Assembly (NCBI GenBank): GCA_034667525.1
Contig: JAXDJO010000036.1
Location: forward strand, 1-64,000
Direction of reading: 5' to 3'
DNA from: DATAPE01 sp034667525
Lineage (GTDB): Bacteria > Actinomycetota > CADDZG01 > WHSQ01
Length of the DNA: 64,000 nucleotides
Both the position numbers and the translations under genes were made by a program. The notes below the pieces were generated by a model. The model searched no databases, was not told the origin of the DNA, and was given only the letters and a program-made list of their open reading frames with translations. Each line of letters starts with the position of its first letter. Within the stretch, counting starts at the first letter, position 1. Shown in pieces: positions 43,294 through 52,324 of this stretch.

Positions 43294-44558
43294 CTGGTCA
43301 CCCTGACGCGCGACCGGCGTCGCGGGAGTTGTACGAGCAACGATTCGAGAGCGTCGTGGCCATCCCAGTGCACGACCGGTACACCCCTCGTCTCCAGGTC
43401 GTAACGGAGGGACTCTCGTTGCAGCTTCCAGACGCGGTATGCAAGGCGACCTTCCGGCGAAGGATGGGGAGCCACGTCTCGTTCCGACAAGGTCTCTACA
43501 ACGAGAAGGGGGAAACCCCGCGCAGCGAGATCGGTCAGGGCCGTGATTGCCCGGGGCTCGATCAGGGGCGAGAATGCCACGATCGAGGCGAGTGGAGGCA
43601 ACGTGCGGGTGGGCAGGTAATCGATGTCTTTCCATGCATAGCTCACGGTCGCGTGAACGTTGAGCAGATATTCGACGATGCGGTACACCTGGGCATTGCC
43701 CGAGGTCGAGGTTAACCAGCTCAGTAGCCCTCCGAAGGAGATCAACCCGACCCGATCGTTGTGGGCCAGATGATGGCGCGCGAGCGCCGCCGCGCCACGC
43801 ACCGACAGGTCCAGCGAGTTGAAGCCGCGCGGCCCGACATCGCTGAAGGAATCGAGGAACAACACTAGGTCGGAGTTGCGCTCCGGATGAAACTCGTTCA
43901 CCTGCAGCGAAGAACGTCGTGCTGTGACTCGCCAATTGATCCGGCGCACGCTGTCACCGCGGGAGAAAGCCCTCACGTTGGCAAATTCGATACCGTCCCC
44001 TGCGACCTTCGAGACGTAGTTCCCGGTGAACACTTGAGTATCCGTAGGAGCGATGCCTTGGTGGATCCTCTCGAATCGCGGGTAGACCTTTACCTCAAGC
44101 AAAGGATCCACCACCCGTTCGAAGATCATGAGGTTGCCCGGGGTGTGCGCTCGTACCCCCACGCGCCCGACGCGGTGGGCTCCCCAGCGGGTCGCTCGGA
44201 GGCTCACCTGCAAGACGACCGGCTCGCCGGGATCAAGCTTCACACTCCAGCGGGAGGAATCCACAGCCTGAAGGCCCTCCATGGCTCCCAAGGCGATCTC
44301 GGCCTCAGGGACCGCGCGTTGAGCCGTGACCGTGATCATGAGTTCGAAAATTTCATCCTCGAGACATCTCTGCGGTTCAACGGAGGCCGAGATCCGGAGC
44401 GCCGGCGCGCGCGCCGCCGATGTTCCATAAGCCAACGCGGTTAGCAGAGGAGCCGCGATAACAACAGCCTCGAGTCGGGCGAGGACCACCGCGGTAATCA
44501 GGCAGAGAGCCGCGATGGCAGCCAGAGTCAGAAGCTTGGGCGTAACGCCACGGGTCAT
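43290..44558 (-). CDS. DUF58 family protein
   Basis: A 422-residue membrane-anchored protein. Two N-terminal helices are followed by an immunoglobulin-like region and the DUF58 core, GDSVRRINWRVTARRSSLQV, which resembles a von Willebrand factor A domain (LVLFLDSF). It partners with MoxR AAA+ proteins in envelope or chaperone-like complexes. It overlaps the moxR stop and the downstream membrane gene by four bases each. Confidence 0.86.
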   Translation of the reverse strand: MTRGVTPKLLTLAAIAALCLITAVVLARLEAVVIAAPLLTALAYGTSAARAPALRISASVEPQRCLEDEIFELMITVTAQRAVPEAEIALGAMEGLQAVDSSRWSVKLDPGEPVVLQVSLRATRWGAHRVGRVGVRAHTPGNLMIFERVVDPLLEVKVYPRFERIHQGIAPTDTQVFTGNYVSKVAGDGIEFANVRAFSRGDSVRRINWRVTARRSSLQVNEFHPERNSDLVLFLDSFSDVGPRGFNSLDLSVRGAAALARHHLAHNDRVGLISFGGLLSWLTSTSGNAQVYRIVEYLLNVHATVSYAWKDIDYLPTRTLPPLASIVAFSPLIEPRAITALTDLAARGFPLLVVETLSERDVAPHPSPEGRLAYRVWKLQRESLRYDLETRGVPVVHWDGHDALESLLVQLPRRRSRVRVTR

Positions 44559-45532
44559 CCGGCGGCAGTTTCTCCTTCAGTGGCCGGTGTCGGGACCCGG
44601 TCCACGAGCCGTTGGACCACTTGCTCGCCCGTGACCCTTCGGACCCAGAGCTCCGGCCTCAAGGTGAGTCTGTGCGACAGGGCGGCGACCGTCACCGTCT
44701 TAACGTCATCGGGAGTCACGAAGTCGCGCCCGCCCAACAGAGCTTTAGCGCGGCTCAGCTTCATGACCGAGAGCGCACCGCGGGGGCTGGCGCCGACCTG
44801 GACGTCAGGGTCGGCACGAGTGGCCGAGACGAGATCGACGATGTACCGCCCGACCTCATCCGACAGGTACACGCGCTCGAGCGAGGCTTGCATCTCGAGC
44901 AATCCCGGCCCATCGACGATCTGGTTGAGGAGGACGTCGTCTTGCCTCCTCTCGATCCGCCGGCTGAGGATCTCCCACTCCTCATCCGGAGTGGGATAGC
45001 CGATCCCGACGCGCAACATGAAGCGATCAAGTTGCGCTTCGGGCAGCGGGTAGGTGCCTTCGTATTCGATCGGGTTCTGCGTCGCGATCACGATGAATGG
45101 GCTCTCGAGGTCGTAGGTGGTTCCCTCGACGGTCACCTGGTGCTCCTGCATCGCCTCGAGTAGAGCAGCCTGAGTCTTGGGCGGAGCCCTGTTGATCTCG
45201 TCGCCTAGAAGGAGGTTGGTGAATAAAGCTCCTTTGCGGAACTCGAATCTGCCCTCCCGCTGGTCGTAGATGAAGCCCCCCGTGATGTCGCCGGGCAGAA
45301 GATCGGGAGTGAATTGGATCCGGTTGAAGTCGATCCCCAGGGTCTTGGCGAAACAGAGAGCGATCAACGTCTTCGCCAGCCCCGGAAAATCCTCGACCAG
45401 GATGTGACCGCCACTCAGGATGCCCAGGAGGATCATCTCCAGAGCCTCTCTTTTTCCGACAATCGCTTTCTGGACCTCGTCGAGGACTCGCGCCGAAAGC
45501 TCCTGGGTTCGAGCTAGCGAGGCATCCTTCAC
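44555..45532 (-). CDS. MoxR family AAA+ ATPase
   Basis: A 325-residue ATPase. Walker A is EDFPGLAKTL (G51-T55), Walker B and adjacent motif LLLGDEINRAPPKTQAALLEAM, and sensor and arginine finger regions follow (QNPIEYEGTYPLPEAQLDRF). MoxR proteins act as chaperones in the assembly of metal- or redox-containing complexes. It forms a tight cluster with DUF58 and DUF4129 genes. Confidence 0.94.
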   Translation of the reverse strand: MKDASLARTQELSARVLDEVQKAIVGKREALEMILLGILSGGHILVEDFPGLAKTLIALCFAKTLGIDFNRIQFTPDLLPGDITGGFIYDQREGRFEFRKGALFTNLLLGDEINRAPPKTQAALLEAMQEHQVTVEGTTYDLESPFIVIATQNPIEYEGTYPLPEAQLDRFMLRVGIGYPTPDEEWEILSRRIERRQDDVLLNQIVDGPGLLEMQASLERVYLSDEVGRYIVDLVSATRADPDVQVGASPRGALSVMKLSRAKALLGGRDFVTPDDVKTVTVAALSHRLTLRPELWVRRVTGEQVVQRLVDRVPTPATEGETAAG

Positions 45533-46026
45533 AGCGCCTCGATCTCATCCAGGGCCCGATTCAAGTCGGCGGTGGTTATAGGCGATGGGCTGTCTTCGGT
45601 TGCCGGCGCGATAAGCGCGGCGAGCCTGGCAGAAAGCAGCTCGGGAGACGGCACCTCACCTTCCTCGAGCTTCAGCCCTCTGGAGATTTCCAACCGGTGA
45701 GAGATGAGCTGCACGAGCATCGGCTTGAGCCGCTGGTTGAAATCGTGCTGCGAGTAGGCGACCCACCCGGCGAGGCGTTCGATCCTCTCGAGGTCTGCCG
45801 GGCGCGCGAACTCTGCATTGCGGACCATGAGAAGGCTTCCGAAGGGGCTCGGTCCGGGATGGCGCATGGCCCCGGCGCGTGCCGTCAGGGCAATCAAAGC
45901 GATAACCAAGAGGAGGAGCACTCCACCCGCCCAAGCAACCTGGCTCCAGTCGGGAAGAGCAGTCGCAACCACCCACGAGGCGACGACGACCACCGCCACC
46001 ACGACAGTGACTTCGAGCCGGCTCAT
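45529..46026 (-). CDS. Membrane protein of the MoxR cluster
   Basis: A 165-residue protein with two transmembrane helices at the N-terminus (about 6-24 and 31-49) and a cytosolic helical domain. No family recognised. It overlaps moxR and the DUF4129 gene by four bases each, so it belongs to the same operon. Confidence 0.72.
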   Translation of the reverse strand: MSRLEVTVVVAVVVVASWVVATALPDWSQVAWAGGVLLLLVIALIALTARAGAMRHPGPSPFGSLLMVRNAEFARPADLERIERLAGWVAYSQHDFNQRLKPMLVQLISHRLEISRGLKLEEGEVPSPELLSARLAALIAPATEDSPSPITTADLNRALDEIEAL

Positions 46027-46919
46027 ACGAGCGCAAGCTCGTTGCGCACTCGCTCAAGGGCGACCAGAGCCTCTTCGCGCATCTTTTCGTCGACCTGGTG
46101 CGGGCTGAATTTGGCTCTTTCGAAGAGGCCGGTCAGCATCGACGCGCTGGCGGCAGTTACCGAGCGCCTCTGGAGCACGCGAGCTAGGAACTCCGTAGGA
46201 GTGTCCGACAACAGGCGCGGTATCCCAGAAGAAGCCATCAAGCGCTCCATCCTCGCGTAGCAGGCGATAACCGCCTTTCGTGGATCGGCTATCGCCCTGA
46301 GGTCGTCGATGCCTGCATCCAGCACTTCCGCTAGGGGATCTCCCGGAATAGGAGGGGCCACCTCTCCTTTGACCCGAGCAAGCAACAGCGCGATGCCGGC
46401 GACAGTAAGACAGAGGATCAGGCCGATCAGGATCGTCAGAGCTATCCCCAAAGGTCGAGAGGTTGCATGCGGAGGGACGTGGATCACGCCTCCGGTAGCA
46501 GTGGCGGTAGGCGTTGGGCGCGCGAAACGCCGGGTCAATTGGCCGAGGCCACGGCGAAGGAGGTCCGAGGAGATGGCTATCCGCAGGGCCAGGAGGACGA
46601 TCGCGAAGGCAAGCAGCCGGGACCACCACGGTGTCTTCTGAGCCCGCAGATCCACCGTTCGCCGGCTCACCATCATGATGCGAAGGATGAGTGCAGCGAC
46701 AACGAAGGACAGGGAAAGAGCAACAAGCAGATAGTTCGCCACGACGGGGGTGTTCGGTAGGACCACCCGAGTGACGCCTGCATGCCGGAGCCAGATGAAA
46801 GCCTCGGGAGTGGCGATGGCTGCCAGGAGCAGAAAGATGACGACCACCACTACAACCGCGGCGGGGGTCACAGAAGAGCCAGGATCAACCCCGTGATCGC
46901 CGCCATCTGAGCTTGTCAT
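46023..46919 (-). CDS. DUF4129 family membrane protein
   Basis: About 298 residues. Helices are seen near the N-terminus and in two further places (LALRIAISSD region and TSRPLGIALTILIGLILC). The C-terminal domain (ACYARMERLMASSGIPRLLSDTPTEFLARV) is DUF4129, a family tied to transglutaminase or MoxR clusters. It is the first gene of the cluster. The start at 46919 (MTSSDGG) is taken because TAACTT lies 11 bases upstream; an ATG at 46940 is also in frame. Confidence 0.82.
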   Translation of the reverse strand: MTSSDGGDHGVDPGSSVTPAAVVVVVVIFLLLAAIATPEAFIWLRHAGVTRVVLPNTPVVANYLLVALSLSFVVAALILRIMMVSRRTVDLRAQKTPWWSRLLAFAIVLLALRIAISSDLLRRGLGQLTRRFARPTPTATATGGVIHVPPHATSRPLGIALTILIGLILCLTVAGIALLLARVKGEVAPPIPGDPLAEVLDAGIDDLRAIADPRKAVIACYARMERLMASSGIPRLLSDTPTEFLARVLQRRSVTAASASMLTGLFERAKFSPHQVDEKMREEALVALERVRNELALV

Positions 46920-46948
46920 AGGAGGAGACGAAGTTAGCATCGGCCCCC

Positions 46949-48445
46949 ATGGCCCGCTCCAAGACGTACACGGAAAAGCGATCCTTCGATGACACCCCAG
47001 AACCTGCAGCCGTCGTTACAGGAGACGTCGATCCTGGAACCGCGGCGGCTGGTGAAACCTTCGTTATCCACCAGCATCACGCGACGAGGCTTCACTTCGA
47101 TCTCCGCTTGGAAATGCTGAATGGCTCACAACCGGTTCTTGTGTCCTGGGCCGTGCCGAAAAATCTTCCGATAGTTACCGGAGAGAAGCATCTGGCGGTT
47201 CACGTCGAAGACCACCCTTTCGAATACGGATCCTTTTCTGGAACGATCCCCGCGGGGAACTACGGCGCGGGCGAGGTCCGGATCTTCGATTCGGGTACTT
47301 ACGAGATGCTCGAGCAGGAGCCTGGGAAGCTGACGTTCCGGCTGCTGGGCGGTCGGATGCAAGGTGTCTGGCATCTGATCCAGACCAAACGCAACGAAGG
47401 CAAGGATTGGCTCGTGTGGCTGAGGGCCTCCGAGCGGCCCCCGTCCGAGGCGCGGCCCGAGCCCGTTCCCATGCTGGCCACCCTCACCGACAAAGCGTTC
47501 GACGCCGACGACTGGATCTTCGAATTCAAATGGGATGGTGTGCGCTCCTTCGCCGCAAGCAACGGGGAGACAACACTGTTCTCGCGCAATCGCCGCGACA
47601 TCACCGCCACTTATCCCGAACTTTCCAAGCTGCACGAGAGAATGGTCGCGATCGACGCGATGGTGGACGGAGAGATCGTCGCGATGAGCGGGGGTCGCCC
47701 CTCCTTCGAGTTGTTGCAGAGCAGAGTCAACCTTCAGGATAAAGGGTCGATCAAAACGGCGATGAAGCAGATCCCCGTCATGTACATGGCGTTCGACCTC
47801 CTGTACCTCGATGGGAGATCGCTGCTCAATACCGCTATCGAAGACCGCAAGGCGATGCTCCAGGAACTGATCGTTCCTTCAGACAACCTGCAAGTCTCGC
47901 CCTTCGTCGAATCGGAAGGCTGTGCGGTGTTCGAGGCGTCGCGCGCGCAGAGCCTGGAAGGCATGGTCGCGAAGAGACTTGGAAGCACCTACCGGCCGGG
48001 CAAACGCTCCAAGGACTGGCTCAAGATCAAGACCACCTTTGACGCAGATGTCGTTGTCGGGGGCTGGACCAAGGGCGAGGGAGCTCGCTCGGACACCCTG
48101 GGCGCGCTCCTCGTGGGGGCCTACGACGGAGGCAAGCTGCGCTATGTCGGGTCGGTGGGCACGGGATTCACCGATAAGTCGCTGACCGAAGTGGTGCGTG
48201 CGCTGAAGGCGGTCGAGTCATCACAACGCCCCTTCGCCGACGATCCGTCGGGAAGTCGCAGCGCCTTCGGAAAGGTCATCAAGAACCCACGGTGGACCGA
48301 GCCCTCCCTCGTCGCGCGGGTGGAATTCCGCGAGCTCACCTCGGTGGGCAGGCTGCGCGCTCCTTCGTTCAAGGGTCTCCGGGACGACAAGGCCCCCCAG
48401 GAATGCTTGTTCGAGGACCTACAACCGAAACCAGTGAGCGGCTGA
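46949..48445 (+). CDS. ligD: LigD-type DNA ligase with N-terminal 3'-phosphoesterase domain
   Basis: A 498-residue ATP-dependent ligase. Residues 1-160 form the 3'-phosphoesterase, with the catalytic set in FVIHQHHATRLHFDLRLE. The ligase domain carries the nucleotidyl lysine K194 in FEFKWDGVRS and motif GMVAKRLGSTYRPG. The OB domain follows. It lacks the polymerase domain of full LigD, which lies in a separate gene at 41033. It takes part in end-joining with Ku. TAGCAT eight bases before the ATG points to a short leader. It is divergent to the DUF4129 gene. Confidence 0.93.
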   Translation: MARSKTYTEKRSFDDTPEPAAVVTGDVDPGTAAAGETFVIHQHHATRLHFDLRLEMLNGSQPVLVSWAVPKNLPIVTGEKHLAVHVEDHPFEYGSFSGTIPAGNYGAGEVRIFDSGTYEMLEQEPGKLTFRLLGGRMQGVWHLIQTKRNEGKDWLVWLRASERPPSEARPEPVPMLATLTDKAFDADDWIFEFKWDGVRSFAASNGETTLFSRNRRDITATYPELSKLHERMVAIDAMVDGEIVAMSGGRPSFELLQSRVNLQDKGSIKTAMKQIPVMYMAFDLLYLDGRSLLNTAIEDRKAMLQELIVPSDNLQVSPFVESEGCAVFEASRAQSLEGMVAKRLGSTYRPGKRSKDWLKIKTTFDADVVVGGWTKGEGARSDTLGALLVGAYDGGKLRYVGSVGTGFTDKSLTEVVRALKAVESSQRPFADDPSGSRSAFGKVIKNPRWTEPSLVARVEFRELTSVGRLRAPSFKGLRDDKAPQECLFEDLQPKPVSG

Positions 48446-48509
48446 ACCGGTCTCTATCTCGTTGCTCAGGGCGGAGGTGGCCGGCTGAAGCGGTCTCTGG
48501 CCCCGTTGC
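48440..48509. repeat. Imperfect direct repeat at the end of ligD
   Basis: The stretch at 48440-48465 (starting GGCTGAACCGGTCTC) recurs at 48483-48509 (starting GGCTGAAGCGGTCTC), with both ending CGTTGC. The first copy contains the ligD stop codon TGA. It looks like a short local duplication. Confidence 0.5.
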
Positions 48510-48529
48510 AAGAACGCCGATCCGCCGAG

Positions 48530-49003
48530 CTAATGAACCAGCCGTACCCGCACCGAGCAGTCCAAGAGAAACTTCCTGACGTCGTCCCATCCTTGGTAGG
48601 GCTCGCCCGTCGTCACGACCTCAGTGATGCCGGAGTTGGCTATCAACTTCGCGCAAGTGAAGCAGGGAGCTCCCGTGATGTAGATGCTGGCGCCCTCTCT
48701 CTGTTCCGGTGACGAATACAGGATGGCGTTGGCCTCTGCGTGGATGGCGATGCAATTGTCGTGACCCCATCCGCTTCTCGCCTCCGCGTCGGCTCGGGGA
48801 CACGCACCTTCATCGCAGTGGGGATGTCCGGAAGGGGGTCCGTTGTACCCCGTGGAGCGGATCCGGCGGTTCCTGACGATGACGGCACCATGCCGTCGCC
48901 TGATACACCGGGAGCGCGTTGCGGTCTCACGGGCGATATTCAGGAAGTAATGGTCCCAGTCGTTGATCTTGTTGGTATCCACCATGCGATGAGCGATGCT
49001 CAC
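48530..49003 (-). CDS. Deoxycytidylate (dCMP) deaminase family protein
   Basis: A 157-residue zinc-dependent deaminase. The active site is HAEANAIL (H88, E90) with PCFTCAK (C114, C117). It likely converts dCMP to dUMP for thymidylate synthesis, with CDEGACPRADAEA resembling the zinc or regulatory insertion of dCMP deaminases. GTG start behind AAAGGGGAGCC. Confidence 0.9.
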   Translation of the reverse strand: MSIAHRMVDTNKINDWDHYFLNIARETATRSRCIRRRHGAVIVRNRRIRSTGYNGPPSGHPHCDEGACPRADAEARSGWGHDNCIAIHAEANAILYSSPEQREGASIYITGAPCFTCAKLIANSGITEVVTTGEPYQGWDDVRKFLLDCSVRVRLVH

Positions 49004-49163
49004 GGCTCCCCTTTCATCGACACAACGTAAAGGGGCGCGCGGTCGCGCCCGGACCAGCAGGGAAGTAGCTCGATTGTCGACCCGAAGCCGACCGGAAGCA
49101 AGCCTCCCCGAAAGATAGTGGCCTCTCCGGTCACTTCTTCTGTCACAGCTATCCTGCCGCGCA

Positions 49164-50486
49164 ATGGCCGCCGATCTCGCTCACGAAGTCGTCATCGACC
49201 TCCTCCGCTCATCCTGGATCATCGAGAGCGCCAGGAATGTGGTCTACGGCCGCTGGAGTGGTGACGACGCCCGCTTCGCCGGCTCTGCCGCCAGGGCGGA
49301 GGAACGGGCAGAGATCGTGGCCCGGGCCCTCGAGAGCGCAGGCGGGCGTCCGGATAACCGCTTGGTAGGCGGTCACGTCGGCTGGATCGAAAGCGTCATC
49401 GGTTCCAGACCTGGAGAGATTGCGTTGGGAGACTTCTTTCTTGCTCGCCTTGGCGATTGGGTGGGGGCCCACGCCGGCGGGCTGCTGGACGACCTTCCCC
49501 GCATGACCGAGCTCGGTCGCGAGGAGGCTGCCGCACTCAGGTTCCCAGAAACGCTCCCCGGCTCCCCTCCCTTCGAGCCGGTCGTCGCCCCTCCTCTGCC
49601 GGCCCCCGGCGACGCGCATTTTCGCTTCGGGATCCTTGCAGACCTCCACATCGGTTCGCCCGACGGCGAGGCGTTGGCCGCGGCAGCCGTCGACGACCTC
49701 AACGCGTCGGGGGCCGAGCTCGTTATCCAGTTGGGTGACATCACCGACCATGGCAACCGGGGCGAGTTCAAAGCCGCGTCGGTCCTTTTGTCCAGGCTCG
49801 AGATGCCCTGCATCACCATGATGGGGAACCACGACGTGTTCTCGTTCGAGGAAGGCCGTTTGGCCGGCAACGAGCTGTACCGTGCATCCTTCGGCCGGCA
49901 GCCGGAGGGCTCCCTGGTTGAGCACAAGGGCATCCGCTTCGCCGTTCTCGATTCCGCCGAGCACGCGGTGTCCCCGTTCCCCTCCTTCGACCTGCTGTCG
50001 GGAACGTTTCTGGATGAGCCGGGCGGAGCCGTTGTGCGTGGCTCTCTCACCGTGACACAGCACGAGATCCTGGCCGAGGTCGCAGCACCCGGCGCGTCCC
50101 CCGCCTTCGTCTTTCTGCACCATCCCCCCCAACCCTTCACGGCTTTTCCTCCGGTGCTCTTCGGCCTCCGGGACCAGGACGCAGCCAGGCTTCACGCGGT
50201 GATTGATTCAGGCAACGTGTGGGCGGTATTCGCCGGCCACACCCATCGCAACGCGAGGACAACCACCTACTCGGATGGCATTGCCGCACAAGAGGTGGGC
50301 ATCCCGCGTGACTACCCGTTCGGCTACGCCCTTATCGATGTTACGGAAGGTGGGTACCTCTTTCGTTTCGTACAGATCGCGGACGAGGACTTGCTGAGGA
50401 CCGTCTACGAACGGGCAGGCGAGATCCAGCGGCGCTACTCGCGCGGAAGGGATCGAGATCTTGCTTTCGCTTGGTCACGAAGGTAA
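49164..50486 (+). CDS. Calcineurin-like metallophosphoesterase with novel N-terminal domain
   Basis: A 440-residue protein. Residues about 155-420 form a metallophosphoesterase: GILADLHIGS (DxH), LGDITDHGN (GD), MMGNHDVF (GNHD), and FAGHTHRN. The N-terminal 150 residues are mostly helical (AHEVVIDLLRSSWIIESARN) and resemble no domain I recognise. The substrate may be a cyclic nucleotide or other phosphodiester. TATCCT lies eight bases before the ATG and no ribosome binding site is present. Confidence 0.86.
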   Translation: MAADLAHEVVIDLLRSSWIIESARNVVYGRWSGDDARFAGSAARAEERAEIVARALESAGGRPDNRLVGGHVGWIESVIGSRPGEIALGDFFLARLGDWVGAHAGGLLDDLPRMTELGREEAAALRFPETLPGSPPFEPVVAPPLPAPGDAHFRFGILADLHIGSPDGEALAAAAVDDLNASGAELVIQLGDITDHGNRGEFKAASVLLSRLEMPCITMMGNHDVFSFEEGRLAGNELYRASFGRQPEGSLVEHKGIRFAVLDSAEHAVSPFPSFDLLSGTFLDEPGGAVVRGSLTVTQHEILAEVAAPGASPAFVFLHHPPQPFTAFPPVLFGLRDQDAARLHAVIDSGNVWAVFAGHTHRNARTTTYSDGIAAQEVGIPRDYPFGYALIDVTEGGYLFRFVQIADEDLLRTVYERAGEIQRRYSRGRDRDLAFAWSRR

Positions 50487-50497
50487 ATATGCGTGGG

Positions 50498-51298
50498 CTA
50501 GCTGAGACCGCGCTGGCGTCCATACTTCGCCGTTACCTTGCGTAACGCGAACCGATAGATGGGCGGAGTCAGCAAGCGCGGCAATTGCACCATGTAATAC
50601 CAACGCGGAACCGTACGCCCGATCTTTCGAGCGGTGATCGCCTTCCTGATTGCTTCTGAGACCTGCTCCTCGCTGCCCAGAACGTGACGAAGCAGTGGAT
50701 CGTTCTTTAAGTCGCTCTGCGGGAATCCTTCTGTTGGTATCAATCCGGGCTCGATCGTGCTGACACAGATACCTCTTCCGGCGAGCTCGTAATGCAACGC
50801 CTCTGACCAACCAACAATCGCGAACTTCGAAGCCGAGTAGGCGGATGCTCCGCTCATCGGGATGCGCCCTGCCACTGAACCAACGTTGACCACGTTGGAC
50901 GGGGCGGATCTTGCCAGAAGCGGAAGAAGTTCCGCGGTGCAATACACGGCTCCGAGGAAGTTCGTCGCCATCAAGCTCTCGACCTCGGCGACCGCCGATG
51001 GGTCCCCGAACGGTATGTGCTCTCCACTTGAGCCGGCGTTGTTCACCAGCACGTCACACCTTCCATAGGTCCGGTCAACGTGCACGGCAAGCGCTTTGAC
51101 CTGACCCCGCCGGCTGACGTCGGTTACTAGATAGGAATGACCACTTCCGTGGCATTCGTCGAGAAGACTCTCGAGGCGCTCCCTCCGCCGTGCGACCGCG
51201 CAGACAATGGCTCCCTCCGCCGCAAGGTCAATGGCCGTCCGCCTTCCGATGCCGCTGGACGCGCCCGTGACAACGCATACCTTGCCGCTCAGTTGCAT
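50498..51298 (-). CDS. Short-chain dehydrogenase/reductase
   Basis: A classical SDR of 266 residues. TGASSGIGR near the start, LVNNAGSSG, and the catalytic SxxxxxxxxxxxYxxxK set (VGSVAGRIPMSGASAYSASK). The C-terminal 60 residues extend with a basic tail (YRFALRKVTAKYGRQRG) and a hydrophobic PRWYYMVQLPRLL, typical of lipid-related SDRs. ATG at 51298. It is convergent with the phosphoesterase gene. Confidence 0.88.
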   Translation of the reverse strand: MQLSGKVCVVTGASSGIGRRTAIDLAAEGAIVCAVARRRERLESLLDECHGSGHSYLVTDVSRRGQVKALAVHVDRTYGRCDVLVNNAGSSGEHIPFGDPSAVAEVESLMATNFLGAVYCTAELLPLLARSAPSNVVNVGSVAGRIPMSGASAYSASKFAIVGWSEALHYELAGRGICVSTIEPGLIPTEGFPQSDLKNDPLLRHVLGSEEQVSEAIRKAITARKIGRTVPRWYYMVQLPRLLTPPIYRFALRKVTAKYGRQRGLS

Positions 51299-51398
51299 GA
51301 GGGAAGTCCTTACGCCGGAGGAGTGCGAGTAACGCTGAGTTTCGACTCGCTTTGCTGAGGGTAAGCGTACGGCAAGTTCAATCGAGGGAGGGTAAAGC

Positions 51399-51659
51399 GT
51401 GATCATTACAGCGATCGTGTACATCGTCGTAGGTCTCATCGTTGGGTTACTGGCAAGGCTGCTTCTTCCGGGCAGAGACCCCATCGGCATATTGGGAACG
51501 ATCCTTCTCGGCATCGTCGGTGCAGTAGTTGGTGGCTTCCTATGGGAGAAACTGTTCGGCGAGAATCGCGGAGTGTCTTGGATCGGAGCCGTGCTTGTGG
51601 CAATGCTTCTGCTCTGGATCTACAGGAAGATGAGCTACGGACGCAGCGCCACCGTGTAG
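51399..51659 (+). CDS. GlsB/YeaQ/YmgE family small membrane protein
   Basis: An 86-residue transglycosylase-associated protein with three helices and the family pattern GLIVGLLARLLLPGRDPIGI...LGIVGAVVGGFL. These proteins are linked to stress responses, with no known enzymatic role. GTG start behind GAGGGAGGG. A terminator follows 40 bases later. Confidence 0.9.
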   Translation: MIITAIVYIVVGLIVGLLARLLLPGRDPIGILGTILLGIVGAVVGGFLWEKLFGENRGVSWIGAVLVAMLLLWIYRKMSYGRSATV

Positions 51660-51698
51660 CTAAGGTCAGAGTCTGGCATCGCCCAGGCTTAGCATCAG

Positions 51699-51727
51699 GA
51701 GCCCCGGCATCAATGCCGGGGCTCTTT
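51699..51727 (+). terminator. Terminator after the GlsB-like gene
   Basis: A hairpin with arms AGCCCCGGCAT and ATGCCGGGGCT around a two-base loop is followed by CTTTCATTT. The T tract follows on the plus strand. Confidence 0.8.
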
Positions 51728-51763
51728 CATTTACAAGTTGATTGCGGGAGAAAGGGGTGGCCG

Positions 51764-52240
51764 ATGACCGACCCCAAGGTGGCACAGGTCGTTGCGGCAG
51801 GCGCCGCGATCGGTCTCGAGGTTCGACCGGTGACCTTCCCCACAGAGACGCGGACCGCCATGGATGCCGCCGAGGCGGTGGGTTGCAACGTCGGTCAGAT
51901 CGTCAAATCGCTGGTGTTCCAGTCAGGAGACGAGGCCTTGCTCTACCTGGTTTCGGGCGCGAATCGCCTGGACGAGGCCAAAGCCATGTCCCTGGCTTCG
52001 GTCGGGTCGCTGCTCCGGGCCGACGCAGCCTTCGCAAAGCGAGCGACCGGTTTCTCTATCGGTGCCACGCCGCCATTTGGCCACATCAACACTCTGAGGA
52101 TCTTCATGGACGAAGATCTGTTGGCCTTCGACGAGGTGTGGGCGGCAGCGGGACGACCGGACTCGGTGTTTCCGGTGACACCCCATGCGCTGGCTTCCGC
52201 GACGCGAGCGCGGGTGGGTGCGCTGGCAGCAGCTTCCTGA
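51764..52240 (+). CDS. ybaK: YbaK/EbsC aminoacyl-tRNA deacylase
   Basis: A 158-residue trans-editing protein that clears mischarged aminoacyl-tRNA, most likely Cys- or Ala-tRNA-Pro. The segments GCNVGQIVKSLVFQ and SIGATPPFGH are typical of the family. The ATG follows AGAAAGGGG. Its exact tRNA target is not known. Confidence 0.88.
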   Translation: MTDPKVAQVVAAGAAIGLEVRPVTFPTETRTAMDAAEAVGCNVGQIVKSLVFQSGDEALLYLVSGANRLDEAKAMSLASVGSLLRADAAFAKRATGFSIGATPPFGHINTLRIFMDEDLLAFDEVWAAAGRPDSVFPVTPHALASATRARVGALAAAS

Positions 52241-52324
52241 AGCCCCAGGCTAGCGCGGGCGTAGCTGACAGACGCCTGGCCGGCGCGCTGGAAAATCCGG
52301 TCGCGGCGACCTACCGCTGCCATA

